Shown here: piece by piece, positions 33,319 to 41,652 of the stretch
Layout of the letters: the number at the start of each line of letters is the position of its first letter
How positions within the stretch are numbered: the stretch's first letter is position 1
Source of the DNA: Treponema sp.
GTDB lineage: Bacteria; Spirochaetota; Spirochaetia; Treponematales; Treponemataceae
DNA length: 64,000 nt
Reading direction: 5' to 3'
Assembly (NCBI GenBank): GCA_017963165.1
Contig: JAGCTZ010000180.1
Location: 1 to 64,000 of the forward strand
Translations under genes and position numbers: made by a program
Notes under the pieces: model-generated
Told to the model about the DNA's origin: nothing
Database searches by the model: none
The model's input: only the letters and a program-made list of their open reading frames with translations

Positions 33319-34866
33319 CTAACAATTCCTGAACAAATCTGTTACATGAAACTGTGTTATATCTTTTATAACTTCGGCTGCAATCATCATTCCTGCAGCA
33401 GATGGAACAAAGGCATTACTTCCAGGAGTCTGCTTTTTTGAAGTCCCTTGACGAGCTGGCGTTTTACCCGAAGCATCATCATACTCTGCAGCAGTGACAT
33501 CAGTTTCTGGAGGAATGGCAGTTTCCGTAGAAAAAACAACCTTTAATCTTTTAATGCTGCGTTTCTTCAATTCATTGCGCATAACACGGGCAAGCGGACA
33601 AACTGAAGTTCTTGAAATATCTGCAACCTTAAGCTTTGTAGGATCAACTTTATTTCCTGCACCCATGCAACTGATAACAGGTTTTTTAAGCATCTTTGCA
33701 CGGGTGATAATTTCCAGCTTACCGGTAACAGTATCTATACAATCAACAATATAATCGTACTGTGAAAAATCAAACTGCCCGGCAGTGTCTGGCATGTAGA
33801 AAGTTTTCCATTTTGTGACCTTGCAATCTGGATTTATATCGTGGATGCGTTCTTCGGCGACATCAACCTTATCTTTTCCGATTGTAGAATGAAGGGCATA
33901 AAGCTGACGGTTCAAATTAGAAAGACAAATTTTATCATCATCAACAATATCAATTGCACCAACTCCGGAACGGACAAGCGCTTCAACAACATAGCTGCCT
34001 ACACCGCCAATGCCAAAAACAATTACACGGGCATTATAGAGCTTTTTCATATTCTCTTTTCCGAATGTAAGACAGGTTCTGGTAAACTGATTTGTATTCA
34101 ACGAAATCTTTTTTTCATCTGGTTGAGTTTCGGCTTCTACCCAGAAAGGCCTGAAACCGCAGGCAAGAGCAGTTTTCCAGGATGGAAGATTTGAAAGACT
34201 TGTTCCATAATAAGGAATTGCTCCGCGACGGAAGGTTTCGTTTCTTAAAAGTGTTACAAGAGTTTTTGCAACACCTCGACCCCGATATTCAGGCAGAACA
34301 TCAATTCCAATCTGCCATAATTCAGGAGTATCTGCCGAGCACCCTGCCATTCCCATTATCTTGTCGCCATCCATAGCAACTACAGCAAGCACATCAGGAC
34401 GCTCTGGCTTGAACTTGTTGCAGATTGCATTCGGAAAATTCTCATTGCCATAAAAAGGTGTGATATCCTTTTGTTCGAGCCATTTGATTTTCAAGTCAGT
34501 TTTTATTTCTATCAGCTTTGGTTCGGGGGCAAACATATGATGCGTTAAAGCCATTTTGTAACCATGTTTTCTAAGCTCGCATTCAAACTCAAAATAATTA
34601 TGCTGTTCAAAAATCCAAATTCCCTGCTTCCCTTTTACCCATTCCGAAAGCCAGGAATGAATTGTTTCATCAGCAGAAATTACGGTACCTTTTCCCAAAG
34701 TTGCCATCTGCAAAAAGAACGGCTTATCAGAAAACTTTCTGCGTTTATCATTCAAACACGCGGTAGTAATAACATTATCACTTTTATCAAAATCTTCAGG
34801 CGCACAGTTAAATTCACACGCAAGTTGAGCTTTTATTTTTTCTTCAATTTCAATTTTGCTTAACAT
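33319..34866 (-). CDS. GNAT acetyltransferase fused to a TcdA/ThiF-type E1-like protein
   Basis: 515 residues from ATG 34866. The N-terminal half (about 1-250) is a GNAT with a leading helical domain (IEIEEKIKAQLACEFNC), acetyl-CoA loop in IDVLPEYRGRGVAKTLVTLL, and WKTALACGFRPF. The C-terminal half (about 260-515) begins LNTNQFTRTCLTFGKENMKK, continues VIVFGIGGVGSYVVEAL (nucleotide-binding) and IVDDDKICLSNLNRQL, and has VSCMGAGN and a single Cys-Pro (VCPLARV). This is the layout of TcdA, the tRNA t6A dehydratase. One frame encodes both; family members are normally separate. AGGAAAA precedes the chosen start. Nothing in the frame suggests a sequencing artefact. Confidence 0.88.
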   Translation of the reverse strand: MLSKIEIEEKIKAQLACEFNCAPEDFDKSDNVITTACLNDKRRKFSDKPFFLQMATLGKGTVISADETIHSWLSEWVKGKQGIWIFEQHNYFEFECELRKHGYKMALTHHMFAPEPKLIEIKTDLKIKWLEQKDITPFYGNENFPNAICNKFKPERPDVLAVVAMDGDKIMGMAGCSADTPELWQIGIDVLPEYRGRGVAKTLVTLLRNETFRRGAIPYYGTSLSNLPSWKTALACGFRPFWVEAETQPDEKKISLNTNQFTRTCLTFGKENMKKLYNARVIVFGIGGVGSYVVEALVRSGVGAIDIVDDDKICLSNLNRQLYALHSTIGKDKVDVAEERIHDINPDCKVTKWKTFYMPDTAGQFDFSQYDYIVDCIDTVTGKLEIITRAKMLKKPVISCMGAGNKVDPTKLKVADISRTSVCPLARVMRNELKKRSIKRLKVVFSTETAIPPETDVTAAEYDDASGKTPARQGTSKKQTPGSNAFVPSAAGMMIAAEVIKDITQFHVTDLFRNC

Positions 34867-34988
34867 TTTTCCTACCACATATTTCTTATTGGATTTGTGC
34901 CTTTCTGGCATCTAACATCTTCCACAAGCTTATCTGCTTTTTGTTTATGTTCCATATTACTATAATATTACTTTATTATATCATAACT

Positions 34989-35017
34989 TTCATAATTCTA
35001 TACAAATATGCTAGAAT
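34989..35017 (+). promoter_or_regulatory. Promoter for the C39-like lipoprotein
   Basis: TTCATA (34989-34994), 17 bases, TAGAAT (35012-35017). A CAGGAG ribosome binding site follows before ATG 35037, so this is an ordinary leader. Confidence 0.6.
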
Positions 35018-35036
35018 AATCATCAGGAGAATATTT

Positions 35037-35687
35037 ATGAAATCAACAAGGAAATTTTTGCTTATGCTTTTAATATCTACGATTTTTGCCACAGGCTGCA
35101 GTAAAACAAATAAAGGGCAGCCTTATGCAACACAAAAAGACAATGCCTGGTCACGAAATGCGTGCGGTGCTTTTTCAATGGCTTATTATCTTGCAGAAAC
35201 AAACCAAATCTCTGGCGGTGATGTTGAAAAAACTGCAAAAAAAATATACCAGAATATAAAGTTTGACCCTTCTGCCGGCTTTGGTGATTACAGCGACCCT
35301 TTTAAAATTATGAAGGAAATTGCGTCTTACTCCAGTTCAGCTGCTTTTAAAATGAACATTTCGAACCCACAGCAGCCCGGAGAAAAACTTATGGCAATGC
35401 TTTTTCAGGCTGTTGGTGCAAACGCTTCTATGTTCGATGACATAACAGATATTTCTTCTGCTCTTGCCAAAGATGAATATGTAATTGAAATTCTTGTGCC
35501 AAGAGCAAGTGTAGATTTGGGAGCTCCAATGCAAAATCCCCTTCACTATGTTCTTACGTACTGGAAAAATGGAACCTTGTACACTCTGGATCCAGCCCGC
35601 GGAAAAGAAGAACCCCGCCAAAATTTTATTGACGGAACAACCGCTAAATGGAGTTTTTGTAACAGCGGAATATTTGTGAAGCAGTAA
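35037..35687 (+). CDS. Lipoprotein with cysteine-peptidase-like (C39-type) domain
   Basis: 216 residues. Signal peptide MKSTRKFLLMLLISTIFATGC ends in a lipobox with Cys21. The mature part has RNACGAFSMAYYLA (Cys43 as nucleophile candidate), PLHYVLTYW (His170) and YTLDPARG (Asp185), the order of a papain-like/C39 peptidase. Possible role is trimming or binding envelope peptides. The longer frame from 34941 includes the promoter and is rejected. It converges with larE, stops being adjacent. Confidence 0.78.
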   Translation: MKSTRKFLLMLLISTIFATGCSKTNKGQPYATQKDNAWSRNACGAFSMAYYLAETNQISGGDVEKTAKKIYQNIKFDPSAGFGDYSDPFKIMKEIASYSSSAAFKMNISNPQQPGEKLMAMLFQAVGANASMFDDITDISSALAKDEYVIEILVPRASVDLGAPMQNPLHYVLTYWKNGTLYTLDPARGKEEPRQNFIDGTTAKWSFCNSGIFVKQ

Positions 35688-36509
35688 TTATTTTATCACT
35701 TCATTCATCGCGCCGGTACGATACCCCTGCAAATCCATTGTGACGTATGCAAAGCCGGCTTCTTTAAGTTTTTGAGAAATTGTTTCACGTAAAGAAAAAA
35801 GCTTTTCCAACTCTGCAGGATTTACTTCTATGCGGGCAAGATTTTCTCCGTGAATGCGGACACGTAGCTGCTTAAAACCAAGTTCCAGAAGAGTCTGCTC
35901 TGCCTTTTCTACCATAGTAAGTTTTTTTTCGCTGATTTCTTCGCCATAAACAAAACGCGAAGCAAGACAGGCAAAGCTTGGTTTGTTCCAGGTAGGAAGG
36001 CCTAACTGTTTTGACAACTCGCGGATTTCTTCTTTGTAAAGCTGACATTCACGAAGCGGACTTTTTACATCAAGCTCAGAAACAGCTTTAAGTCCCGGGC
36101 GATAATCTCCAAGGTCATCCATATTGCTGCCTTCGCAAACGAAAGCTGCTCCATTTTGTTTTGCCAGATTGATTAGTTTTGAAAACAAATCTTTTTTGCA
36201 AAGGTAGCATCGGTTAGCCGGATTTTGACGTATTTCAGGAATCGCAAGTTCATCTGAGACTACTATGATTTGTTTGATTCCATTTGACTTACAGAACTCT
36301 TCGGCTTCATTTGATTCGCGCTTTGGAAAAAAGCAGGAGGTAGCGGTCACAGCGATTGCCTTATCACCAAGCACGTCGTGTGCAACCTTAAGCAGGAATG
36401 TTGAATCAACTCCACTGGAAAAAGCAACAGCAACGCTTCCAAGAGAGCGTAAATAATTCTTGAGATTTTCTAATTTTGAATTCAAAATGCCTTCGCTCTG
36501 TTCTGTCAT
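35688..36509 (-). CDS. larE: ATP-dependent sacrificial sulfur transferase LarE
   Basis: 273 residues. FSSGVDSTFLL is the PP-loop that binds ATP, and ANRCYLCKKDLF carries two Cys. FACLASRFVYGE holds the CLASR cysteine thought to donate sulfur in LarE. LarE makes the nickel-pincer cofactor of lactate racemase; larA, larB and larC are not in the window. Start within seven bases of the LysR stop, with a TATAAA-like box just before. Confidence 0.9.
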   Translation of the reverse strand: MTEQSEGILNSKLENLKNYLRSLGSVAVAFSSGVDSTFLLKVAHDVLGDKAIAVTATSCFFPKRESNEAEEFCKSNGIKQIIVVSDELAIPEIRQNPANRCYLCKKDLFSKLINLAKQNGAAFVCEGSNMDDLGDYRPGLKAVSELDVKSPLRECQLYKEEIRELSKQLGLPTWNKPSFACLASRFVYGEEISEKKLTMVEKAEQTLLELGFKQLRVRIHGENLARIEVNPAELEKLFSLRETISQKLKEAGFAYVTMDLQGYRTGAMNEVIK

Positions 36510-36515
36510 TGTCTT

Positions 36516-37433
36516 TTATATTGAAAGATATTTCTTTACTTCTTCTATATATTTATTACCAATTGTGCTCAGATTAAAACCACGTCTTGTAATAAAACCA
36601 ATTTCCATTATACGGTTGATTGATTTATCTTCTTCTTTAAATGGAATAGCAATATAGTCGGAGCCGTTGAGTTCTTCGCAGATTATTCCGGAACAAAGTG
36701 TGTAACCGTTTAAGCCAATCATAAGATTAAGAATTGTTGCACGGTCGTTGGCTTTGATTGTTCTGTGATATTCTTCTGTACTTAAAATTTCTTCTGCAAA
36801 ATAAAAGCTTGCCCCATCGCCCTGTTCAAAAGAAAGACACGGATAATCTTCAAGCTGCGAAAGACTGATATGTTTTTTGTTTGCAAGAGGATGTCCTTTC
36901 CAGATATAAACATAAGCCTTACAGTCAATAAGATGATGAAACTCAAGCTCCTTTGATTTTAGAATACTTGTGATTGCCTTGCGGTTAAAGTCGCTAAGAT
37001 AAAGAATACCGATTTCGCTTTTGAGGGTTGCAACATCATCTATAACTTCGCGGGTTTTTGTTTCGCGAATTGCAAATTCATATTCGTTTGTATTGAAGCC
37101 CTTTACCATTTCGACAAAGCTTTTTACGGCAAAAGAATAGTGTTGTGTTGAAACTCCGAATTTCTTTTTGATGTTTCCGTTTTCGCCATATTTTTCCATT
37201 ACACTCTGGTAGTCAATATAAAGCTGACGTGCAGATGTAAGAAATTCTGTTCCGTCGTTTGTGAGGGTAACGCCTCTTCCTGTTCTGTTGAAAATTGTTA
37301 TGCCAAGTTCTTTTTCCAGGTCGTGAATTGTTGCAGTAAGTGAAGGTTGAGAAACATAAAGCTTTTCACCAGCTTTGTTGAATGAGCCGGTTTCTGCTAT
37401 TCCAATTACATATTTGATTTGCTGAAGGGTCAC
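36516..37433 (-). CDS. LysR-family transcriptional regulator
   Basis: 305 residues. N-terminal wHTH: MTLQQIKYVIGIAETGSFNK through AGEKLYVSQPSLTATIHDLE, then a type-2 periplasmic-binding-like effector domain. The start is GTG with TCAGGAGGAAATA upstream. Located before larE on the same strand, so it may control larE, but no operator was tested. Effector unknown. Confidence 0.92.
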   Translation of the reverse strand: MTLQQIKYVIGIAETGSFNKAGEKLYVSQPSLTATIHDLEKELGITIFNRTGRGVTLTNDGTEFLTSARQLYIDYQSVMEKYGENGNIKKKFGVSTQHYSFAVKSFVEMVKGFNTNEYEFAIRETKTREVIDDVATLKSEIGILYLSDFNRKAITSILKSKELEFHHLIDCKAYVYIWKGHPLANKKHISLSQLEDYPCLSFEQGDGASFYFAEEILSTEEYHRTIKANDRATILNLMIGLNGYTLCSGIICEELNGSDYIAIPFKEEDKSINRIMEIGFITRRGFNLSTIGNKYIEEVKKYLSI

Positions 37434-37479
37434 TATTTCCTCCTGAGACGAACCTTTACGCCAACTTTAATTCATTATA

Positions 37480-38646
37480 TCATCTTTTTTTAATTTTTTC
37501 TCTGATTGTTGAAAGTCTGTTCAGAGCTTCGTTTAGGGTTTCATCTTTTTTTGCAAAGTGAATACGCACATAACGATTTTCCGGTTCACGGAAAAATGAA
37601 GAACCAGGAACTGTTCCAACCCCAACATCACGGGCAAGGATTTCTGCAAACTCAAGATCATCATCATACCCAAATTCGCTGATGTCTATCATTATATAGT
37701 AGGCGCCCTGTGGTTCTGTGTGAGGGAGTCCTATATCGCGCAGCCCTTGTAAAAACAGATTTCTTTTATGGGTGTATTTTTCCTGAAGGTCTGCATAATA
37801 TTCGTCGCCAAAGCGAAGGCCTGTAACTGCGGCTTCCTGTAATGGGGCTGCGGCACCTACAGTTAAAAAGTCGTGAACTTTTTTGATTCGTTCTGTGACT
37901 TCCGGATTTGCCTGTGTATAACCAAGACGCCAGCCCGTAATTGAATATGTTTTTGAAAGTGAATTACAGGTGATTGTACGGTCCTTCATGCCCGGAAGGG
38001 TTGCCATATATGTATGGACATGAGGCTTGTAAAGGATATGCTCATAAACTTCATCTGTGATTACAAAGGAGTCGTATTTTTTTGCAAGGTCTGCAATTAT
38101 GGTGAGCTCTTCACGGGTAAAAACTTTACCGCACGGATTTGAAGGATTACAAACAATGATTGCCTTTGGCTTCTGGCGGAAAGCATCTTCTAAAACTGCT
38201 GCGTCAAAGTTGTACTCTGGAGGAACAAGCGGAACATAAATTGGCTGGGCTCCGCTTAAAATTGTGTCTGCACCATAGTTTTCATAAAATGGAGAAAATA
38301 CAATTACCTTGTCGCCGGGATTTGTTACGCTCATCATAGCAGCCATCATTGCTTCTGTAGAACCGCAGGTTACAACAAGCTCGGAATTTGGATCAACTTC
38401 TACGCCGGAAAAATGAGTGATTTTTGCAGCAAGCGCCTCGCGGAAATTCTGAGCACCCCAGGTTGTTGAATACTGATGAAAGTCTTCTTTTGTTACCTGT
38501 GCCAGTCGTTCAAGAATAGGACGAGGTGGTTCAAAATCAGGAAACCCCTGCGAAAGATTTACAGCACCATATTGATTAGAAATACGGGTCATACGACGGA
38601 TTACGCTGTCGGTAAATGTGGATGTACGATTTGAAAGTTCTGGCAT
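37480..38646 (-). CDS. PLP-dependent aminotransferase class I/II
   Basis: 388 residues. CNSLSKTYSITGWRLGY near residue 230 holds the PLP-binding Lys, and the YENYGADTILSGAQP and VCNPSNPCGKVFT segments are class I features. It resembles aspartate/methionine/aromatic-type aminotransferases. Its ribosome binding site (CAGGGAACACGT then ATG) is made by the repeat at 38652-38672. It follows the FAD-oxidase gene by 30 bases. Confidence 0.92.
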   Translation of the reverse strand: MPELSNRTSTFTDSVIRRMTRISNQYGAVNLSQGFPDFEPPRPILERLAQVTKEDFHQYSTTWGAQNFREALAAKITHFSGVEVDPNSELVVTCGSTEAMMAAMMSVTNPGDKVIVFSPFYENYGADTILSGAQPIYVPLVPPEYNFDAAVLEDAFRQKPKAIIVCNPSNPCGKVFTREELTIIADLAKKYDSFVITDEVYEHILYKPHVHTYMATLPGMKDRTITCNSLSKTYSITGWRLGYTQANPEVTERIKKVHDFLTVGAAAPLQEAAVTGLRFGDEYYADLQEKYTHKRNLFLQGLRDIGLPHTEPQGAYYIMIDISEFGYDDDLEFAEILARDVGVGTVPGSSFFREPENRYVRIHFAKKDETLNEALNRLSTIREKIKKR

Positions 38647-38651
38647 ACGTG

Positions 38652-38672
38652 TTCCCTGAGCCTGTCGAAGGG
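38652..38672 (-). repeat. CCCTTCGACA-type repeat supplying a ribosome binding site
   Basis: Minus strand CCCTTCGACAGGCTCAGGG then AACACGTATG. It fills the 30-base gap between the FAD-oxidase stop (38677) and the aminotransferase ATG (38646). AGGG lies at Shine-Dalgarno distance, so the repeat itself drives translation of that gene. Confidence 0.8.
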
Positions 38673-38676
38673 CCCT

Positions 38677-40059
38677 TTATTTTACATAACTAATTCCCGG
38701 GTTTAATATCAGCTCAGGATCGAACGACTTTTTAATTGCATTCATAAGGTCTACATTTACGGCTGGAGTTTCTGCAAAGAAATAACTTCTTTTGCTTACA
38801 CCAAGTCCATGCTCGCCCGAAATAAGGCCTCCGAGTTCTTTTGCCTTAGCATACAGTTTTTCCAGGTTTGCGTTAAGTTCATTTTCCCAAATCTGTTCGC
38901 TGCGACCACCACGTACAACGCAAAGATGAACGTTCCCGTCTCCGGCATGGCCAAAGCTTATCATCTGCATACCACTTTGATTCTCCAATTTATTTACGTA
39001 TTCTACAAAATCTGCAACACGGGCAATTGGAACAACTATATCAAGCGGCTCCTGTTCGCTTACTGCTTCTACAGCCTTCACAAGACAGCCGCGGATTTTC
39101 CAGATGTTAGCACTGTCTAACTCAGGTGAACTTCCGTCTAAAATAATTACGCGACGGCTGGCACCCTTTAATACCTGCTCAAGCTTTTCTATTGCACCGT
39201 CTATTTCTACTTCAGCACCATCAAAGGTCAAAAGAAGATATGCAGCAGCCTCCGGGTCAGGGTATTTTAAACCAAGAAAATCTTCGCCAAGCTTTACTAC
39301 TTTACGTTCAATAAATTCTACTGCCGTTGGATTTAAGTTCTGGCGCAGGATAATTGGCACGGCTTCTATTCCAGACTGCAAACTGTCAAAGCTTACAAGA
39401 ATGCTCTGCGATTTTTCGGGCTTTCCAATAAAGCGAAGCAGTGCTTTTGTAATTATTGCTAAGGTTCCCTCCGAACCTATTACAATGTCTTTTATATCAA
39501 GACCTGTTGTGTCTTTGCGGTTTTTGCTTCCAACTGTAAAAACAGTACCATCTGCAAGCACGAGTTCAAGCCCCATTACATAGTCGCGGGTTACTCCGTA
39601 TTTTACAGCACGCATTCCACCTGCGTTTGTTGCAATGTTACCGCCAATACTTGCACGTTTTTCACCAGGATCCGGTGGATAGAAAAATCCAAGGCCTTCT
39701 ACATATTTCTGAAAATCTTCAAGAATTACGCCAGGCTCTACTGTTGCAGTAAAGTTTTCTTTATCTATTTCAAGAATACGGTTCAAATGTGAAAGGTCTA
39801 AAATAATTGAACCATTATGTGGAACTGTACTTCCAACAAGATTTGTTCCGGCTCCACGCGGTGTAACAGGAATATTGTGTTGATGTGCGAATCTAAGAAT
39901 TGCACTAACCTCTTCTGTAGATTCAGCAAAAACAAGTGCAGAGGCATTTCCCTTTTTTCGCCCAAGCTGGTCACTCAAATATTTCTGTTCAATATCCGGT
40001 GAAAAAATTACACGGGAAGAATCTTGTATGATTTTTGAAAGTTCATTGATGTTTGACAT
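38677..40059 (-). CDS. FAD-binding oxidoreductase, GlcD/D-lactate dehydrogenase type
   Basis: 460 residues from ATG 40059. PVTPRGAGTNLVGSTVPHNG and YPPDPGEKRASIGGNIATNA form the FAD-binding PCMH domain; ISGEHGLGVSKRSYF near the C-terminus is the GlcD-type substrate motif. It should oxidise a 2-hydroxy acid such as glycolate or D-lactate. The longer frame from 40161 is repeat sequence. GAGGTATTTCC upstream decides the start. A lactate link to larE is possible. Confidence 0.92.
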   Translation of the reverse strand: MSNINELSKIIQDSSRVIFSPDIEQKYLSDQLGRKKGNASALVFAESTEEVSAILRFAHQHNIPVTPRGAGTNLVGSTVPHNGSIILDLSHLNRILEIDKENFTATVEPGVILEDFQKYVEGLGFFYPPDPGEKRASIGGNIATNAGGMRAVKYGVTRDYVMGLELVLADGTVFTVGSKNRKDTTGLDIKDIVIGSEGTLAIITKALLRFIGKPEKSQSILVSFDSLQSGIEAVPIILRQNLNPTAVEFIERKVVKLGEDFLGLKYPDPEAAAYLLLTFDGAEVEIDGAIEKLEQVLKGASRRVIILDGSSPELDSANIWKIRGCLVKAVEAVSEQEPLDIVVPIARVADFVEYVNKLENQSGMQMISFGHAGDGNVHLCVVRGGRSEQIWENELNANLEKLYAKAKELGGLISGEHGLGVSKRSYFFAETPAVNVDLMNAIKKSFDPELILNPGISYVK

Positions 40060-40084
40060 GGAAATACCTCTGTAAAAAAATGAA

Positions 40085-40170
40085 GCAGGCGTTGCGGGCG
40101 GCGTTTGAGCCCGCAGAGGGGGTAGTGAAAGACCGTCAGGTCTGAAACGAGGGGGAGGCATCCCCCTCCT
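40085..40170. repeat. GC-rich palindromic intergenic element, copy 3 (opposite orientation)
   Basis: GAGGGGGTAGTGAAAGACCG to CGAGGGGGAGGCATCCCCCT. The reverse complement of copy 2 (28625) shows the same order: GGGGTAGC, GGAAAACGCCGCAGGCG and CGAGGGG. A short tandem CCTGAAACCT/GGAACCTAACA follows to about 40195. Together these fill the gap between the MetQ fragment and the oxidase. Confidence 0.72.
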
Positions 40171-40201
40171 GAAACCTGGAACCTAACACCTGAAACCTAA
40201 A

Positions 40202-40591
40202 TTAAAACTCATCAATATCCCAGCCTTCTTTGATGAAGTAGCCACCGTAAGTTTTGTTGAATACATCTTCTGTTTCTTTTGTCTGGAAAGCCTTAACAAC
40301 CTTGCGGAAGATTTCAACTTTTTCTTTATCTTTAAGATCTACTGTGCGGGTAGCGATAAGATTCCAGTACTGTTTTTCGTCAACTGATGTATCTTTGAAA
40401 ATTGCGCTTTCTGTTTTGATACCAAAATCAAGTGCGTAGTTGCCGTTTACGATTGCAGCATCAACATCGGCAAGAGCGCTAGGAATTGTGTTTGCAGCAA
40501 GTTCCTTAATTACAATGTTCTTTGGATTTTCTACGATATCTGCAACTGTCGGGTTGAAGCCTGCGTCTGCCTTAAGTTCAATAATGGGCAT
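40202..40591 (-). pseudogene. C-terminal half of a MetQ/NlpA-type methionine-binding lipoprotein
   Basis: 129 residues. MPIIELKADAGFNPTVADIV, then NPKNIVIKELAANTIPSALA and DAAIVNGNYALDFGI are the C-terminal lobe of MetQ-type proteins, which run to about 270 residues with a signal peptide and lipobox. The whole N-terminal lobe and the signal are missing. Yet a strong AGGAGGTAATACTAT stands just before the ATG, as if the original gene start was joined to its second half by a deletion. The product could not be exported. metN and metI are absent from the window. Confidence 0.75.
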
Positions 40592-40693
40592 ATAGTATTA
40601 CCTCCTGTGCATGCCTTACTTATAGCCAAAATCTATTACTTGCGCTAATACAAGTTTTTTATTGTGAGATATAGGAAAAAGTTATAACTGAGA

Positions 40694-41536
40694 TTATTTA
40701 CAGGTGCTGCCTATAAAGCTTGCAATTTCTTTAATCACGCTTATGCGGCGACCCAAAAGTCCGTGTTCTGTCGGAAACTCTACGCGTTTTTGGATTGCCT
40801 TAGTCTGATGTGCTTCGAGCAGCTGCCAGAGCGGTAAAATCATTTCATTTGCAGGCGAAACAGAATCGTAAGTTCCGGCGACAACTAAAAGATTTTTATC
40901 TTTTACCTGTTCAAAGGCATTTGGATGACTGATCTGTTCTCGATTCAAAACTACATCTTCATAAATTGCATCAATTCCATCCGATTGCAAAATCTTTCCC
41001 TCTTCCAGAAGTGAACGGAAATAGCTTTCTTTTGCACGGTTAAGATAACGTGTAGGATCATAAGGAGTAAGCATTATGATTCCGCGAATCCAGTCAAGCT
41101 TGCGGCCGGCATTTAAGGCGGAGTTGGCACCCATGCTATGACCAAGCAAAAAAATCTGCGACGGGTCAACATTATATTTTTGTGTAAATTCCTGCGTGTG
41201 CGCGTATTCTGCAAGATTCTGAGCATCTTCAATACAATTTGTAATCAGATATTTTCCCTGACTTCCCCACGCCCCGCGGTTATGAGGAACAATTACAACA
41301 CAACCAATACGGCACAAGGCATGCGAAATATCATCATTGCGGGCAGTTCCAGGAAATCCGTGCAACATTATTACACAAGGATGTGGCTTTGGAAAATTTG
41401 AGGAAGGCCATAAAATTTCACCATAAATATGCGAGCCGTTGCTTATAAAATCGAGCGTTGTGTAATCCGGAAGCCCCGTCGGGTCCAGTTCTTCGGAATC
41501 AGAAAAAAGATATTTAAGATTTATATTTACAGCCAT
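40694..41536 (-). CDS. Alpha/beta hydrolase (esterase/peptidase-like)
   Basis: 280 residues from ATG 41536 (CAAGGAGATTTTGT upstream). HPCVIMLHGFPGTARNDD is the oxyanion-hole strand, LLGHSMGANSALNAG is the nucleophile elbow (Ser in GHSMG), and the catalytic Asp and His are likely in AGTYDSVSPAN and PTEHGLLGRR. No signal peptide. Divergent from the Rrf2 regulator, sharing the operator region at 41563-41629. Confidence 0.88.
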   Translation of the reverse strand: MAVNINLKYLFSDSEELDPTGLPDYTTLDFISNGSHIYGEILWPSSNFPKPHPCVIMLHGFPGTARNDDISHALCRIGCVVIVPHNRGAWGSQGKYLITNCIEDAQNLAEYAHTQEFTQKYNVDPSQIFLLGHSMGANSALNAGRKLDWIRGIIMLTPYDPTRYLNRAKESYFRSLLEEGKILQSDGIDAIYEDVVLNREQISHPNAFEQVKDKNLLVVAGTYDSVSPANEMILPLWQLLEAHQTKAIQKRVEFPTEHGLLGRRISVIKEIASFIGSTCK

Positions 41537-41562
41537 ACAAAATCTCCTTGTCACTAACAAAA

Positions 41563-41629
41563 CCTATTGACTTACTAGGTAATTGATGATAAATTGTTTA
41601 TAAACCAAATACCCTACTATGTCAATAGG
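41563..41629. promoter_or_regulatory. Overlapping promoters with twin CCTA-N9-TAGG operators
   Basis: Plus promoter: TTGACT 41567-41572, 17 bases, TAAATT 41590-41595 (toward the Rrf2 gene). Minus promoter: TTGACA at 41620-41625, 17 bases, TATAAA 41597-41602 (toward the hydrolase). Dyads CCTATTGACTTACTAGG (41563-41579) and CCTACTATGTCAATAGG (41613-41629) each have CCTA-N9-TAGG ends and cover one of the two -35 boxes. The flanking ACCTATTGAC/GTCAATAGGT arms are a perfect inverted repeat, 10 bases each. The dyads look like Rrf2 (CymR/IscR-like) binding sites, inferred from position and symmetry. Confidence 0.8.
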
Positions 41630-41652
41630 TTATTTATCAGGAGGCACACAGA

